From CAZYBO01 sp964645205 (GTDB lineage Bacteria > Pseudomonadota > Alphaproteobacteria > Rickettsiales > SXRF01), in contig CAZYBO010000003.1 in the NCBI GenBank assembly GCA_964645205.1, positions 124,001-188,000 of the forward strand: a DNA stretch of 64,000 nt. Direction: 5' to 3'. The notes beneath the pieces are model-generated. The model made no database searches. It saw nothing but the letters and a program-made list of their open reading frames with translations, and was not told where the DNA came from. Position 1 is the first letter of the stretch. Every line of letters begins with the position of its first letter. Position numbers and translations under genes: made by a program. Below, piece after piece: positions 52,834 to 61,482 of this stretch.

Positions 52834-53445
52834 CTACTTGGTGCCCGTCGCTTTCTCATCTCCGGGGAGCGCATACTCACTGCCCTCCCACGGGCTGAGA
52901 TAATCAAAGCTCCTGTATGCCTGATTCAACTTCACCGGTTCGTACACCACACGCTTCTGCTCCATGTCGTAACGCAGCTCCACATAGCCGGTGAGCGGGA
53001 AATCGCGGCGCTGGGGGTGGCCGTCGAAGCCGTAATCGGTGAGGATGCGGCGCAGGTCGGGATGGCCGGAAAACAGCACGCCATACATGTCCCACACTTC
53101 TCGCTCGAACCAGCCTGCGGCAGAGAAAATTCCGACCGCCGATGGCACGGGCGTTTGTTCGTCGGTCGGCACTTTCACGCGCACGCGCAAATTGTGTTTC
53201 AGGCTTAGCAGGTTGTACACCACCTCAAAGCGCCGCTCGCGCTCGGGAAAATCGACACCGCAAATATCCATCAGCTGCTTGAAAAGGCAACGTGCGTCAT
53301 CGCGCAGGAATGTCAGCAACGGCAACAGCTGTGCATGCGACGTATGCAGCACTAGCTCGTCTGCCGTTAATTCTGCACGCAACACTGCGTCCGGCAATGC
53401 GTGCTGGATATGTTCGACAAACGCTTTGGCCTGATTATTGTCCAT
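52834..53445 (-). CDS. nuoC: NADH-quinone oxidoreductase subunit C
   Basis: NuoC is a peripheral-arm subunit of complex I. The 203-residue protein has DICGVDFPERERRFEVVYNLL near residue 60 and the signature REVWDMYGVLFSGHPDLRRILTDYGF near 115 (in two parts), then PLTGY. It is separate from nuoD, as in most alphaproteobacteria. It starts 4 bases after nuoB. Confidence 0.96.
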   Translation of the reverse strand: MDNNQAKAFVEHIQHALPDAVLRAELTADELVLHTSHAQLLPLLTFLRDDARCLFKQLMDICGVDFPERERRFEVVYNLLSLKHNLRVRVKVPTDEQTPVPSAVGIFSAAGWFEREVWDMYGVLFSGHPDLRRILTDYGFDGHPQRRDFPLTGYVELRYDMEQKRVVYEPVKLNQAYRSFDYLSPWEGSEYALPGDEKATGTK

Positions 53446-53449
53446 AATA

Positions 53450-53974
53450 CTACCTGATGATCGTGCCGGTGCGCCGGATTTTCTTCTGCAACTGCAATAT
53501 GCCGTACATCAGCGCTTCCGCCGTGGGTGGGCAGCCTGGCACATAGACGTCCACCGGTACGATGCGGTCGCAGCCGCGCACCACAGAGTAGGAATAATGG
53601 TAATAGCCGCCGCCGTTGGCGCAGCTTCCCATGGAAATCACCCAGCGCGGCTCGGCCATCTGGTCGTAAACCTTGCGCAAAGCGGGTGCCATTTTGTTGC
53701 ACAGCGTGCCGGCCACGATCATCACGTCCGACTGGCGCGGGCTGGGGCGGAATACGACGCCGAAGCGATCCATGTCGTAGCGCGAGGCGGCCGCCTGCAT
53801 CATTTCTACCGCGCAGCAAGCCAAACCAAATGTCATCGGCCAAAGGCTGCCGGTGCGCGCCCAGTTCACAAGGTGATCCAACTTGGCAACGATAAAGCCC
53901 TTATCGTTAAATTCGTCGAATACCTGACCGAGGATCGCGTCCTGATTAGCGGCTGCGGATGTGTTTATTCCCAT
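53450..53974 (-). CDS. nuoB: NADH-quinone oxidoreductase subunit B
   Basis: NuoB holds cluster N2, the last electron carrier before quinone. The 174-residue protein has the cysteine pattern FGLACCAVEMM, ISMGSCANGGG and YVPGCPPTAEAL. The ATG at 53974 (MGINTSAAANQD) fits the family and overlaps nuoA by 10 bases. A start at 53995 would lie deeper inside nuoA. Confidence 0.96.
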   Translation of the reverse strand: MGINTSAAANQDAILGQVFDEFNDKGFIVAKLDHLVNWARTGSLWPMTFGLACCAVEMMQAAASRYDMDRFGVVFRPSPRQSDVMIVAGTLCNKMAPALRKVYDQMAEPRWVISMGSCANGGGYYHYSYSVVRGCDRIVPVDVYVPGCPPTAEALMYGILQLQKKIRRTGTIIR

Positions 53975-54330
53975 TCCAGCGCCCCTTTTTTCCATTCATA
54001 GACAAAGCCCACGGTGAGCACGAACAAAAACCCCATCATCGACCAAAACCCGGCCACACCGATTGTTCCCAGCGACACCGCCCATGGGAACAAAAACGCC
54101 ACCTCAAGATCAAAAATAATAAACAAGATCGCCACAAGGTAAAAGCGCACGTCGAACTTCCCGCGCGCGTCGCCGAACGGCTCGAACCCGCATTCATACG
54201 CAGAAACTTTTTCGCTATCCGGCTTCTGCCGCGCCACCACCATCGGCAGCACGAGCATGACCAGCGCCAAGCCCAGCGCGATGCCTAAAAATACGATGAT
54301 GGGGAAATAGTTAGCGACGACCTGATCCAT
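53965..54330 (-). CDS. nuoA: NADH-quinone oxidoreductase subunit A
   Basis: NuoA is a three-helix membrane subunit of complex I. The 121-residue protein has the conserved cytoplasmic loop with SEKVSAYECGFEPFGDARGKFDVRF (about 38-62, two parts) and the FDLEVAFLFPWAV helix. It is the first gene of the nuo operon, with a good promoter upstream. Confidence 0.96.
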   Translation of the reverse strand: MDQVVANYFPIIVFLGIALGLALVMLVLPMVVARQKPDSEKVSAYECGFEPFGDARGKFDVRFYLVAILFIIFDLEVAFLFPWAVSLGTIGVAGFWSMMGFLFVLTVGFVYEWKKGALEWE

Positions 54331-54361
54331 GAAACCGTAAACCGTAGATTTTACGGCTCGT

Positions 54362-54390
54362 ATATAATCAGTTTCTACATGGAATTACAA
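54362..54390 (-). promoter_or_regulatory. Candidate sigma-70 promoter of the nuo operon
   Basis: On the minus strand TTGTAA (54390-54385) and TTATAT (54367-54362) are spaced by 17 bases. The -10 element is 32 bases before the nuoA start. It lies in the 90-base gap between the BamE-like gene and nuoA. Confidence 0.6.
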
Positions 54391-54420
54391 AAGGATTTTT
54401 GGAGTCTCAAGAAGGAAAAA

Positions 54421-54954
54421 TTAATCCCTGAGTATCTGTGCTTCGACGGCAACATCATCCTTAAACCGAATCCCAAGCCATTCTGAATCGATGGAGATGA
54501 ACCCGCGCTCGGGGCCAAGCCAGTATATGGCGTCAAAGCCGCTAAAAGCGTCGGTTTTAGTGGGCGCGCCAAGCATTGCTGTGATTTCCTCACGGGTTTT
54601 TCCTACCAGCGTGTGGCGCGAAAGCAGGTCGTCCACCATCCATACCCTGATCGCTCCATTTTTTTCTTTTGCTTCTTTCCACACGGAGCTTTCAAATTTT
54701 GTGCGGTGTATATAGTCAGAAATCGCCGGGCCTGCCAGAATAAACACCACCGCAACGACATGGCACATAACGACGCCGATCATAAACGCCACGGCTTTTG
54801 CCATCTTTTTTTTCAGGAAGCCCCATATCAATACCGCTAATGCTATTGCCCATGCGAGCCTCCCCGCGAGCAGCGGCGATATAACCGCACATACCACCGG
54901 CGTGATGAAGCCAAGCAATAGAATAAGCAGCAGCGATTTTTTATTTTTAATCAT
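54421..54954 (-). CDS. Membrane protein with BamE-like C-terminal domain
   Basis: The 177-residue protein has about three hydrophobic helices in its first half (about 6-90) and a C-terminal domain (about 105-177) with LVGKTREEITAMLGAPTKTD and YWLGPERGFISIDSEWL, which resembles the SmpA/OmlA (BamE) fold motif in which a turn-helix binds beneath a small sheet. It has no lipobox, so it is not BamE itself. The start could also be a GTG at 54990. It lies between the tRNA genes and nuoA. Confidence 0.65.
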   Translation of the reverse strand: MIKNKKSLLLILLLGFITPVVCAVISPLLAGRLAWAIALAVLIWGFLKKKMAKAVAFMIGVVMCHVVAVVFILAGPAISDYIHRTKFESSVWKEAKEKNGAIRVWMVDDLLSRHTLVGKTREEITAMLGAPTKTDAFSGFDAIYWLGPERGFISIDSEWLGIRFKDDVAVEAQILRD

Positions 54955-55061
54955 GAAGACAAGTTCATACCAGATATTCACTGGCTGCACCAGTCCGCCT
55001 GCGCCAAGGCTTCGGAGGACATAAGCCTCGTAACGCGAGCGATGCTCGCTACTGCGGCTAA

Positions 55062-55138
55062 TGGCGGGAGTGACGGGACTCGAACCCGCGGCCTTCGCCG
55101 TGACAGGGCGACGCTCTAACCAACTGAGCTACACCCCC
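55062..55138 (-). tRNA. tRNA-Asp (GTC)
   Basis: The 77-base sequence folds into a full cloverleaf. The acceptor stem is GGGGGTG with CACTCCC, the anticodon loop is CTGTCAC (anticodon GTC), the T-loop is TTCGAGT, the discriminator base is G, and CCA is encoded. It follows tRNA-Val by 68 bases. Confidence 0.97.
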
Positions 55139-55206
55139 GCAAAGAAGTGTATATATTTACCAGCCCCTTACAGGGCGGCCTGCCACCCGAAGCCGAAGGC
55201 GCAGGG

Positions 55207-55282
55207 TGGTGGGCGATGACGGGCTCGAACCGCCGACCCTCTCGGTGTAAACGAGATGCTCTACCAACTGAGCTAATCGCCC
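55207..55282 (-). tRNA. tRNA-Val (TAC)
   Basis: The 76-base sequence folds into a cloverleaf with acceptor stem GGGCGAT and ATCGCCC, anticodon loop TTTACAC (anticodon TAC), T-loop TTCGAGC, discriminator A and encoded CCA. The hup-Val-Asp-nuo order is typical of alphaproteobacteria. Confidence 0.97.
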
Positions 55283-55312
55283 GCATTGCAACATGTGCAA
55301 AACGGAAGATGC

Positions 55313-55341
55313 GTTCTACCCTTTTTTATACGGTGTTGCAA
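55313..55341 (-). promoter_or_regulatory. Candidate sigma-70 promoter of the tRNA pair
   Basis: On the minus strand TTGCAA (55341-55336) and TAGAAC (55318-55313) are spaced by 17 bases, with the -10 element 30 bases before tRNA-Val. Confidence 0.55.
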
Positions 55342-55352
55342 GCACCTACTTA

Positions 55353-55385
55353 CAAAAAAAACGCCCGGAAAAAATCCCGGGCGTT
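55353..55385 (-). terminator. Rho-independent terminator after hup
   Basis: A perfect 9-bp GC-rich stem (55360-55368 with 55377-55385) and 8-base loop are followed on the minus strand by a run of U. It lies 30 bases after the hup stop. Confidence 0.9.
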
Positions 55386-55415
55386 CTTATTCTTAAGCTA
55401 GTTAAGCGCTTATAA

Positions 55416-55712
55416 TTAAGCAGCTTTACGCTTGGAGCTCTTGTTGACCATTTCGCTCAGTGCTTTGCCGGCTTTGAATTTCGGCTTGTTAGCAGCTGCG
55501 ATTTTGATCACGGCGCCGGTACGGGGGTTACGGCCTTCGGTAGCTTTGCGGTGCACGGTGCAGAACGTGCCGAAACCTACGAGACGAACTTCGTCGCCTT
55601 TGGACATTGCGCGGGAAACGATAGCGATGAATGCATCGATCGTTTCAGCAGCCTTCGCTTTGGTCAGGCCGGTCTTGTCTGCAACATCTGCAATCAGTTC
55701 ATTCTTATTCAT
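55416..55712 (-). CDS. hup: DNA-binding protein HU
   Basis: HU bends and compacts DNA. The 98-residue protein has the helical dimer core (MNKNELIADVADKTGLTKAKA), the VRLVGFGTFCTVHRK strand and the DNA-binding arm GRNPRTGAVIKIAAANKPKF with the intercalating proline. A GAGGGAG ribosome-binding site precedes it and a strong terminator follows. In many alphaproteobacteria lon lies between clpX and hup; here it does not. Confidence 0.97.
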   Translation of the reverse strand: MNKNELIADVADKTGLTKAKAAETIDAFIAIVSRAMSKGDEVRLVGFGTFCTVHRKATEGRNPRTGAVIKIAAANKPKFKAGKALSEMVNKSSKRKAA

Positions 55713-55848
55713 TGTTAAACTCCCTCGTTGCTTTGGTTAACACTTGTATTGTGAGAGAAACCCTTTCACCCACAGCTTCAGCTACAAGCTACGTAAGAAA
55801 TCAAGCACGGAAAAATAGAATTGTAAACAGCAATTCGCGGCGACTGGT

Positions 55849-55871
55849 AAAAAAAACGCCAGCAAGGTGGC
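55849..55871 (-). terminator. Weak candidate terminator after clpX
   Basis: A short 4-bp stem GCCA/TGGC is followed on the minus strand by eight U. It is the only terminator-like structure I see in the 290-base gap between clpX and hup. No gene is visible in that gap. Confidence 0.35.
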
Positions 55872-56002
55872 TCTAGCTCTCTGTTTGTGACGCTAGCTTA
55901 TGGTTAACAGCCCTTACGACAACAAACGAGCAATCGCCGCAAACACGCAGAAAGCATGGGTAAATCCATGATTAACGCGAACGTTGGAAAGCGGTTATGT
56001 AT

Positions 56003-57271
56003 CTAGTGCGGGCGCTTTGTGTCGCGCTTTTGGTCGGAATGCACGATCACCGCAGGTGCAGCGTTATCGACGACATCAGCATTGATGATCACCTCTTCCA
56101 CATTCACCATACTCGGCAAGTCATACATCAGGTCGAGCAAGATGCTTTCCATGATCGCACGCAAACCACGTGCACCTGTTTTGCGCTTGATAGCACGGCG
56201 GGCAACGGCTTTGAGCGCCTCGTCGGAAAAGCGCAGGCGCACGCCTTCCATTTCAAACAGCTTACTATACTGTTTGACCAATGCATTTTTCGGTTCGGTG
56301 AGAATGGAAATCAGCGCTTCTTCGTCAAGGTCGGTGAGCGTGGCAATAACCGGCAGGCGGCCTACGAATTCGGGGATCAGCCCGAATTTCAGCAAATCTT
56401 CCGGCTCCACCTTCGCGAACAAATCACCGATACGGGCATTTTCACTGGAGCGCACGTCGGCGCCGAAGCCGATAGCCGTGCCTTTGCCGCGCGCGGCGAT
56501 AATCTTGTCGAGGCCGGAGAATGCGCCGCCGACGATGAAGAGGATGTTGGCAGTGTCCACCTGCAGGAATTCTTGCTGCGGGTGCTTACGACCACCCTGC
56601 GGCGGAACGGAAGCCACGGTGCCTTCCATGATTTTCAGCAAGGCCTGCTGCACGCCCTCGCCCGATACGTCGCGGGTGATGGACGGGTTGTCGGATTTGC
56701 GCGAAATTTTATCGACTTCGTCGATATAGACGATGCCGCGCTGCGCACGCTCAACGTTGTAATCAGCCGCTTGCAATAGACGCAGGATGATATTTTCCAC
56801 GTCTTCGCCCACATAGCCCGCTTCGGTGAGCGTCGTAGCGTCGGCCATCGTAAATGGCACGTCGAGTACGCGCGCCAGCGTTTGCGCCAAAAGCGTTTTG
56901 CCCGAACCGGTGGGGCCGATGAGCAGGATGTTCGACTTAGCAAGCTCCACATCGGAATTTTTTTCCAGCATGGAAACGCGCTTGTAATGGTTATGCACGG
57001 CAACCGAGAGCACGCGCTTCGCCTGATTCTGGCCTATCACATAGTCATCAAGCACCTTACGAATGTCGGCAGGTTTAGCGATTTCGTCGCCTTCTTTCGA
57101 GAGAACGCCTTTGTCGGCAGCGCGGATAATGTCCATGCACAGCACCACGCACTCATCGCAGATGAACACGGTGGGACCTGCAATCAGCTTGCGCACCTCG
57201 TGCTCGCTCTTACCGCAGAACGAGCAATACCGAGTGTTTTTGGACTCTCTGCTACTACCTGTTTTAGTCAC
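56003..57271 (-). CDS. clpX: ATP-dependent Clp protease ATPase subunit ClpX
   Basis: ClpX unfolds substrates for ClpP. The 422-residue AAA+ protein has the N-terminal zinc-binding cysteines CSFC and CDEC, Walker A GPTGSGKTLLAQ near residue 120, the pore loop GYVGED near 150, Walker B IVYIDEVDKI near 182 and the sensor-2 region KTGARGLRAI. The start is GTG at 57271 with AAGGA upstream. It follows clpP by 28 bases. Confidence 0.97.
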   Translation of the reverse strand: MTKTGSSRESKNTRYCSFCGKSEHEVRKLIAGPTVFICDECVVLCMDIIRAADKGVLSKEGDEIAKPADIRKVLDDYVIGQNQAKRVLSVAVHNHYKRVSMLEKNSDVELAKSNILLIGPTGSGKTLLAQTLARVLDVPFTMADATTLTEAGYVGEDVENIILRLLQAADYNVERAQRGIVYIDEVDKISRKSDNPSITRDVSGEGVQQALLKIMEGTVASVPPQGGRKHPQQEFLQVDTANILFIVGGAFSGLDKIIAARGKGTAIGFGADVRSSENARIGDLFAKVEPEDLLKFGLIPEFVGRLPVIATLTDLDEEALISILTEPKNALVKQYSKLFEMEGVRLRFSDEALKAVARRAIKRKTGARGLRAIMESILLDLMYDLPSMVNVEEVIINADVVDNAAPAVIVHSDQKRDTKRPH

Positions 57272-57299
57272 AATCGTTCCTTCTTACTTGATACGAAAC

Positions 57300-57944
57300 T
57301 TACAGTTTAGGCTTTTTATCGTCGAGGCCTTCGGTCGGGCGTCTTTCGATGACATGATCGATCAGCCCGAATTCTTTGGCAGCTTCCGCCGACATGAAAT
57401 TATCGCGCTCCATATTTTTCTCGATCATCGAAATCTTCTGCCCGGTATGCTTCACGTAAAGCTGGTTCAGGCGCGCTTTAAGGCTCAATATTTCTTTCGC
57501 GTGAATTTCAATGTCTGTCGCCTGCCCCTGGAAACCGCCGGAAGGCTGGTGAATCATAACGCGCGAATTGGGCAACGAGTAGCGGAAACCCGGTTCACCC
57601 GCCGTCAGCAGCAGTGACCCCATCGAAGCCGCTTGGCCGAAGCACAGCGTGGACACTTTCGGACGAATATATTGCATAGTGTCGTAGATCGAAAGCCCCG
57701 AAGTGACTACCCCGCCCGGCGAGTTGATGTACATGAAAATTTCCTTATCGGGATTTTCCGATTCCAGAAACAGGAGCTGCGCGTTGATAAGCGACGCCAT
57801 ATCGTCATGCACGGGGCCAACGAGGAAAATGATGCGTTCCTTGAGCAGGCGCGAGTAAATATCGTACGAGCGTTCGCCACGGCTAGTTTGCTCGACCACG
57901 ATCGGTACGAGCGTGTTGGTAAAACCATCCAGAATATCCGCCAT
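57300..57944 (-). CDS. clpP: ATP-dependent Clp protease proteolytic subunit
   Basis: ClpP forms the proteolytic chamber. The 214-residue serine protease has FVGPVHDDMASL near residue 40, the catalytic Ser in FGQAASMGSLLL near 105, and the catalytic His in NSRVMIHQPSGGFQGQATDI near 130. Length and context (tig-clpP-clpX) are typical. Confidence 0.97.
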   Translation of the reverse strand: MADILDGFTNTLVPIVVEQTSRGERSYDIYSRLLKERIIFLVGPVHDDMASLINAQLLFLESENPDKEIFMYINSPGGVVTSGLSIYDTMQYIRPKVSTLCFGQAASMGSLLLTAGEPGFRYSLPNSRVMIHQPSGGFQGQATDIEIHAKEILSLKARLNQLYVKHTGQKISMIEKNMERDNFMSAEAAKEFGLIDHVIERRPTEGLDDKKPKL

Positions 57945-58019
57945 ATTTTTCCCTTGAAACTAATGATTACCCTACCTTCGGTTTAGCGGCCAAAGGTTAA
58001 TTATTCATTATCTTTTCTG

Positions 58020-59450
58020 CTAGGAGGCGGATTTCTTTTTAGCTCCCCCTTTGGCGGCGTCTTTTTTAGGCTCACTTTTCTTCGCGGATGATTTGGAAGC
58101 GCTTTTTTTCTTTCCTTCCTTGGCATCAGCGTCAAAGTCGTCGCCAGCATCGGCCAGCTCTTTCAGGGACATTTTCTTGTCCTTGAATTTGACTTTGGCG
58201 AGGATGAAATCCACCGCTTTTTCCTCCATGATCGGCCCGCGCAGATCCTGCACGCGATCAGGATTGTTGCGGTAGAATTCCATGATCTTCTTTTCCTGAC
58301 CGGGGAACAGCGCGATCTGCTTATTCAGCGCACGCGACAACTCGTCGGAATTCACGCTGATCTTGTTGCGATTGCCGATTTCCGCGAGCAGGATGCCGAG
58401 CTTCACACGGCGGCGAGCGATCTGCCTGTATTCTTCTTCCATTTCCTCTTCGCTCTGCTCACCGAGAGAATCGTCGCCTTCGGACTGCGCCTGCTTCAGA
58501 CGATCCCATATGGTTTTGAACTCCATCTCCACCATGTTTTCCGGAAGCTGGAACGTGCATTCCTTTTCAAGAGCATCGAACAGCTGCTTCTTAAGCTGGT
58601 TGCGCACAACCTGATCGTATTCCTGCGCCATCTGCTTGCGGATAGCTTCGCGGAAGCCTTTCAAATCGGCAAAGCCACATTTCTTAGCAAAATCCTTATC
58701 GATCTCGGGAATCTTCTCGTCATGGATTTCCTTGATCGTCACTTCAAACTTAGCTTTCCGGCCTGCAAGCGCGTTGCTGTGGTAATTCTCGGGGAATGTC
58801 ACCGATACTACGGTGTCCTGACCTTCCTTGAACCCAACCAGCTGCTCTTCAAACGTGTCGATGAACTGCTTGCTGCCGAGCTTCAACTTGAAACCGGTCG
58901 CCGTGCCGCCGGGGAACGCCACATCGTCGATCATACCCTTGAAGTCAATGAACACGACATGCCCCATTTGCGTCTTGCTGCCGGATTTGGCACGCACCAA
59001 CTCAGGATTTTCCTTGGCAACGGTAGCCATCGTTTCGTCGATGTCGCTTTCTTCGATCTCGTAGGTGCTACGCTCCAGCGAGATTTTATCGAATGAAATT
59101 TCCGGCACATCGGGGAACGCTTCAATATCTATCGTGTAAGTGAGCGATCCGCCCTCCTCGTATTTTTCAATATTCACATTCGGCGTGACGGACGGAAAAA
59201 TCTTGCGGTCGGCCATCAATTCGGTGCTGGTTTTGCGGATCATTTCGCGGATTACGTCCGACTGTACGGTTTTACCGTAGCGCGCCTTCAGCACCTTCAT
59301 GGGAATAAACCCGGGACGGAAACCCGGCATTTTCACGCGTTCGCCGGCGGCGCGCAGGTGCGCATCCATTTCGGTATTGATGGTTTCCGCATCAACAACC
59401 ACCTTGTAACTCTTTTTCAAACCTTCGGCTTTCAGCTGGGTAACCTGCAT
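58020..59450 (-). CDS. tig: Trigger factor
   Basis: Trigger factor is the ribosome-bound chaperone. The 476-residue protein has the ribosome-docking GFRPGFIPM signature near residue 47, a PPIase domain (about 160-245, including GHVVFIDFKGMIDDVAFPGG) and the helical C-terminal arms. It ends in a Lys/Ala/Ser-rich tail of about 35 residues beyond the usual fold. The ATG at 59450 (MQVTQLKAEGLKKSY) with GGAAGAG upstream sets the start. Confidence 0.95.
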   Translation of the reverse strand: MQVTQLKAEGLKKSYKVVVDAETINTEMDAHLRAAGERVKMPGFRPGFIPMKVLKARYGKTVQSDVIREMIRKTSTELMADRKIFPSVTPNVNIEKYEEGGSLTYTIDIEAFPDVPEISFDKISLERSTYEIEESDIDETMATVAKENPELVRAKSGSKTQMGHVVFIDFKGMIDDVAFPGGTATGFKLKLGSKQFIDTFEEQLVGFKEGQDTVVSVTFPENYHSNALAGRKAKFEVTIKEIHDEKIPEIDKDFAKKCGFADLKGFREAIRKQMAQEYDQVVRNQLKKQLFDALEKECTFQLPENMVEMEFKTIWDRLKQAQSEGDDSLGEQSEEEMEEEYRQIARRRVKLGILLAEIGNRNKISVNSDELSRALNKQIALFPGQEKKIMEFYRNNPDRVQDLRGPIMEEKAVDFILAKVKFKDKKMSLKELADAGDDFDADAKEGKKKSASKSSAKKSEPKKDAAKGGAKKKSAS

Positions 59451-59540
59451 GGAGGACTCTTCCGTTAATTGATTAGGATTTAGAATATAGGGAGGGTTTA
59501 AGGAAAAACCATACTGCCGGGCAAAAGGCAAATAGTTTTG

Positions 59541-60356
59541 TTAGCCTGCGGGGGTCGCGGCGACTTTGGCTGGCTTTTGTTTTGCACCGACGTTCTGGGC
59601 AGGCGCGTTATTCGCATCAACCGGGTGGGAGACGCCTGCACCCGCCAGTTTCGCCTTTTCCGCGCGGGCTTTTTCGGCGGCCTCAGCGGACAATGAAGAG
59701 GCTGGCGCCGGCACTTCTACGTTGGTGACAGCGGGTTTCACAAGCTCGTCCATCTGGTTAGCGACAATAGCTGCAAACCCTTTTTTATTATCCTCGGATA
59801 CGCCAAGCGATTCCGCAAGTCCCGCGGCTGCATTCTGGAAACGCAGGCTGCGCGCAGCCTCATCCGTCGTCATGGCCTTACCGGAAAAATTCGATTTCAT
59901 GGATTTCAGCAATGGCGCAAGCTTCTCCCCACCGAACGAAAGCGCGAGGTCTTTCACCAGCCCTATAACGATATTCATGATAGAATCGATGGGGTGGAAA
60001 ATATCAAAATTGCTGCCGATATTCTGGAGCGTCTCACCGACAATTTCACCGAATTTCTTGTTTTCTACGCCTTTTATCATGGCGTTCACGCTTTTATCCC
60101 TCAGTTGCGCCAATGAATCGGTTTTGAATTTTTCCGCCGCCTGCGGGTCTGCAATTTCCTCGGCGCTTTTCAGGATAGCTTTAACTTTGGGGAATAGCGG
60201 ATTATCCGCGACCTTATCGGCGGCTGCGTCCTTGTCCGCCTGCGTAGCGTAAGCGGTTTTCTGGGTAAGCTCCTTCAGCGCAGCGTTGATATTCTTATCA
60301 ACATACTGTTCTGCAATAGCTTTTTCGCCAGCGTCTTTAAGTCCCGGTTCCGTCAT
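59541..60356 (-). CDS. Unknown 271-residue helical protein
   Basis: The protein is Ala/Lys-rich and predicted mostly helical, with one moderately hydrophobic stretch near residues 120-145 (IDSIMNIVIGLVKDLALSF) and an Ala/Pro-rich C-terminal tail from about 210. No family is recognised. It lies upstream of tig on the same strand and divergent from the unknown gene at 60510. A Pho-box-like sequence lies in that divergent region. Confidence 0.72.
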   Translation of the reverse strand: MTEPGLKDAGEKAIAEQYVDKNINAALKELTQKTAYATQADKDAAADKVADNPLFPKVKAILKSAEEIADPQAAEKFKTDSLAQLRDKSVNAMIKGVENKKFGEIVGETLQNIGSNFDIFHPIDSIMNIVIGLVKDLALSFGGEKLAPLLKSMKSNFSGKAMTTDEAARSLRFQNAAAGLAESLGVSEDNKKGFAAIVANQMDELVKPAVTNVEVPAPASSLSAEAAEKARAEKAKLAGAGVSHPVDANNAPAQNVGAKQKPAKVAATPAG

Positions 60357-60402
60357 ATGTCACATGCTACCACAGGCGTTTGCCGCATTGTATTAAAGTT
60401 TG

Positions 60403-60420
60403 ATGACAACCACCTGAAGG
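60403..60420 (-). promoter_or_regulatory. Degenerate Pho-box-like sequence, minus orientation
   Basis: Read on the minus strand, CCTTCAG and TTGTCAT lie at an 11-base period and point toward the gene starting at 60356. Only the TCA cores match in both halves. Confidence 0.3.
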
Positions 60421-60431
60421 CTGCAGGGCAA

Positions 60432-60449
60432 TATTCACATAATTGTCAT
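60432..60449 (+). promoter_or_regulatory. Degenerate Pho-box-like sequence, plus orientation
   Basis: TATTCAC and TTGTCAT lie at an 11-base period with an ATAA spacer, pointing toward the gene at 60510. TATACT at 60472-60477 could be its -10 element. Confidence 0.35.
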
Positions 60450-60509
60450 ATTCACGCGCCAACCACTGGGTTATACTGCGAAAATACGCAAATTTTGGAT
60501 CGAGCGCGC

Positions 60510-61469
60510 ATGGATTTTTTTGAAGTAGGCGGTTTTGGCGAGGGTGGCGGCATATTCGACGCCATCGGCAGCCTGTTTTCCGGCGGGGGAAGCAGTGGCG
60601 GCCTTTTCGACTCGATCATCGGCGGCGAAGGTATCTTTAGCGGCTTGGCCGGCCACGGCTCTGCGTTTGAAAGTGTGTTGGGCAACGCGGCACGCGGCAG
60701 CACCCTTTTCGAAGGTGGCTTCGCGCGGGTGATGGGCGCGCTCCACAGCGCCGGCGACAGCTATCTCGATTATATGATCTGGCGAGACATGCTGGGCAAC
60801 AAGGGTACGCACAATGATTTCCAGTCCGCCTGGGAGAAAATGGGCGACACCGCGCAACAACCGATCAAACATGTACGCGATGTCGTCAAGGGTCATGCCT
60901 TCATGCTCCAGCAATTGAAAGCACACAGTGATAAGCCCGGCACGGCGCAACTGCTTGCGGAATACGAAGCGCTTGGATTGAACCTCCCTTCGACGGAATT
61001 ACGCAGCCATACCTTCCGCCATTTAGCTAAATTCATGCACACTGATACGAATGCGGTGAGCGGTGAGTTGTTCAAGCAACTTGAAAATGCCAGAACCGAC
61101 CTAAAGAGCCCGGATAAGCGCGCGGCATATGAAAAAGCGCTCAATGATAGTCGTGCGAGCGTTGAAAAACTATTTGAGGAAACCGGGAAGACCGACTGGA
61201 AACAGGCCTATGAAGCCGTGGCGAACGAAACGCGCCTGCGTATCGGCTATCCGGCCACCGGTGCGCAAAAATGGTTCAACGAGCTGTCCGGCAACCAGAA
61301 GGGCGCATTGATTTTCGCCACCGTTACCGCCGTCGGCCTCGGCACCTATTTCGGTGTGAAGGCAATCGAAGAACGCCGAAAAAAACACGCGCAGAAAACG
61401 GAAAAATTCGCTTCGCGCATCCGGCATGAGCAGATGGAAAACACACAACCCGCTACGGTAAGCAAATAA
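60510..61469 (+). CDS. Unknown protein with glycine-rich start and C-terminal membrane anchor
   Basis: The 319-residue protein begins with a Gly/Ser/Phe-rich segment (FFEVGGFGEGGG and on, to about 75), continues with a soluble helical region (about 85-265) and ends with one membrane helix (about 272-293, KGALIFATVTAVGLGTYFGV) followed by a basic tail (EERRKKHAQK). I chose the ATG at 60510. An in-frame ATG at 60357 would leave no room for the promoter. It is followed by the gene at 61483 with an AGGAG site between them. Confidence 0.72.
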   Translation: MDFFEVGGFGEGGGIFDAIGSLFSGGGSSGGLFDSIIGGEGIFSGLAGHGSAFESVLGNAARGSTLFEGGFARVMGALHSAGDSYLDYMIWRDMLGNKGTHNDFQSAWEKMGDTAQQPIKHVRDVVKGHAFMLQQLKAHSDKPGTAQLLAEYEALGLNLPSTELRSHTFRHLAKFMHTDTNAVSGELFKQLENARTDLKSPDKRAAYEKALNDSRASVEKLFEETGKTDWKQAYEAVANETRLRIGYPATGAQKWFNELSGNQKGALIFATVTAVGLGTYFGVKAIEERRKKHAQKTEKFASRIRHEQMENTQPATVSK

Positions 61470-61482
61470 AAGGAGCATGACT

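Noticed and set aside
60354..60359. CATATG giving back-to-back divergent start codons
   Set aside because: The plus-strand start at 60357 would leave no promoter space, and the ATG at 60510 gives a better N-terminus.
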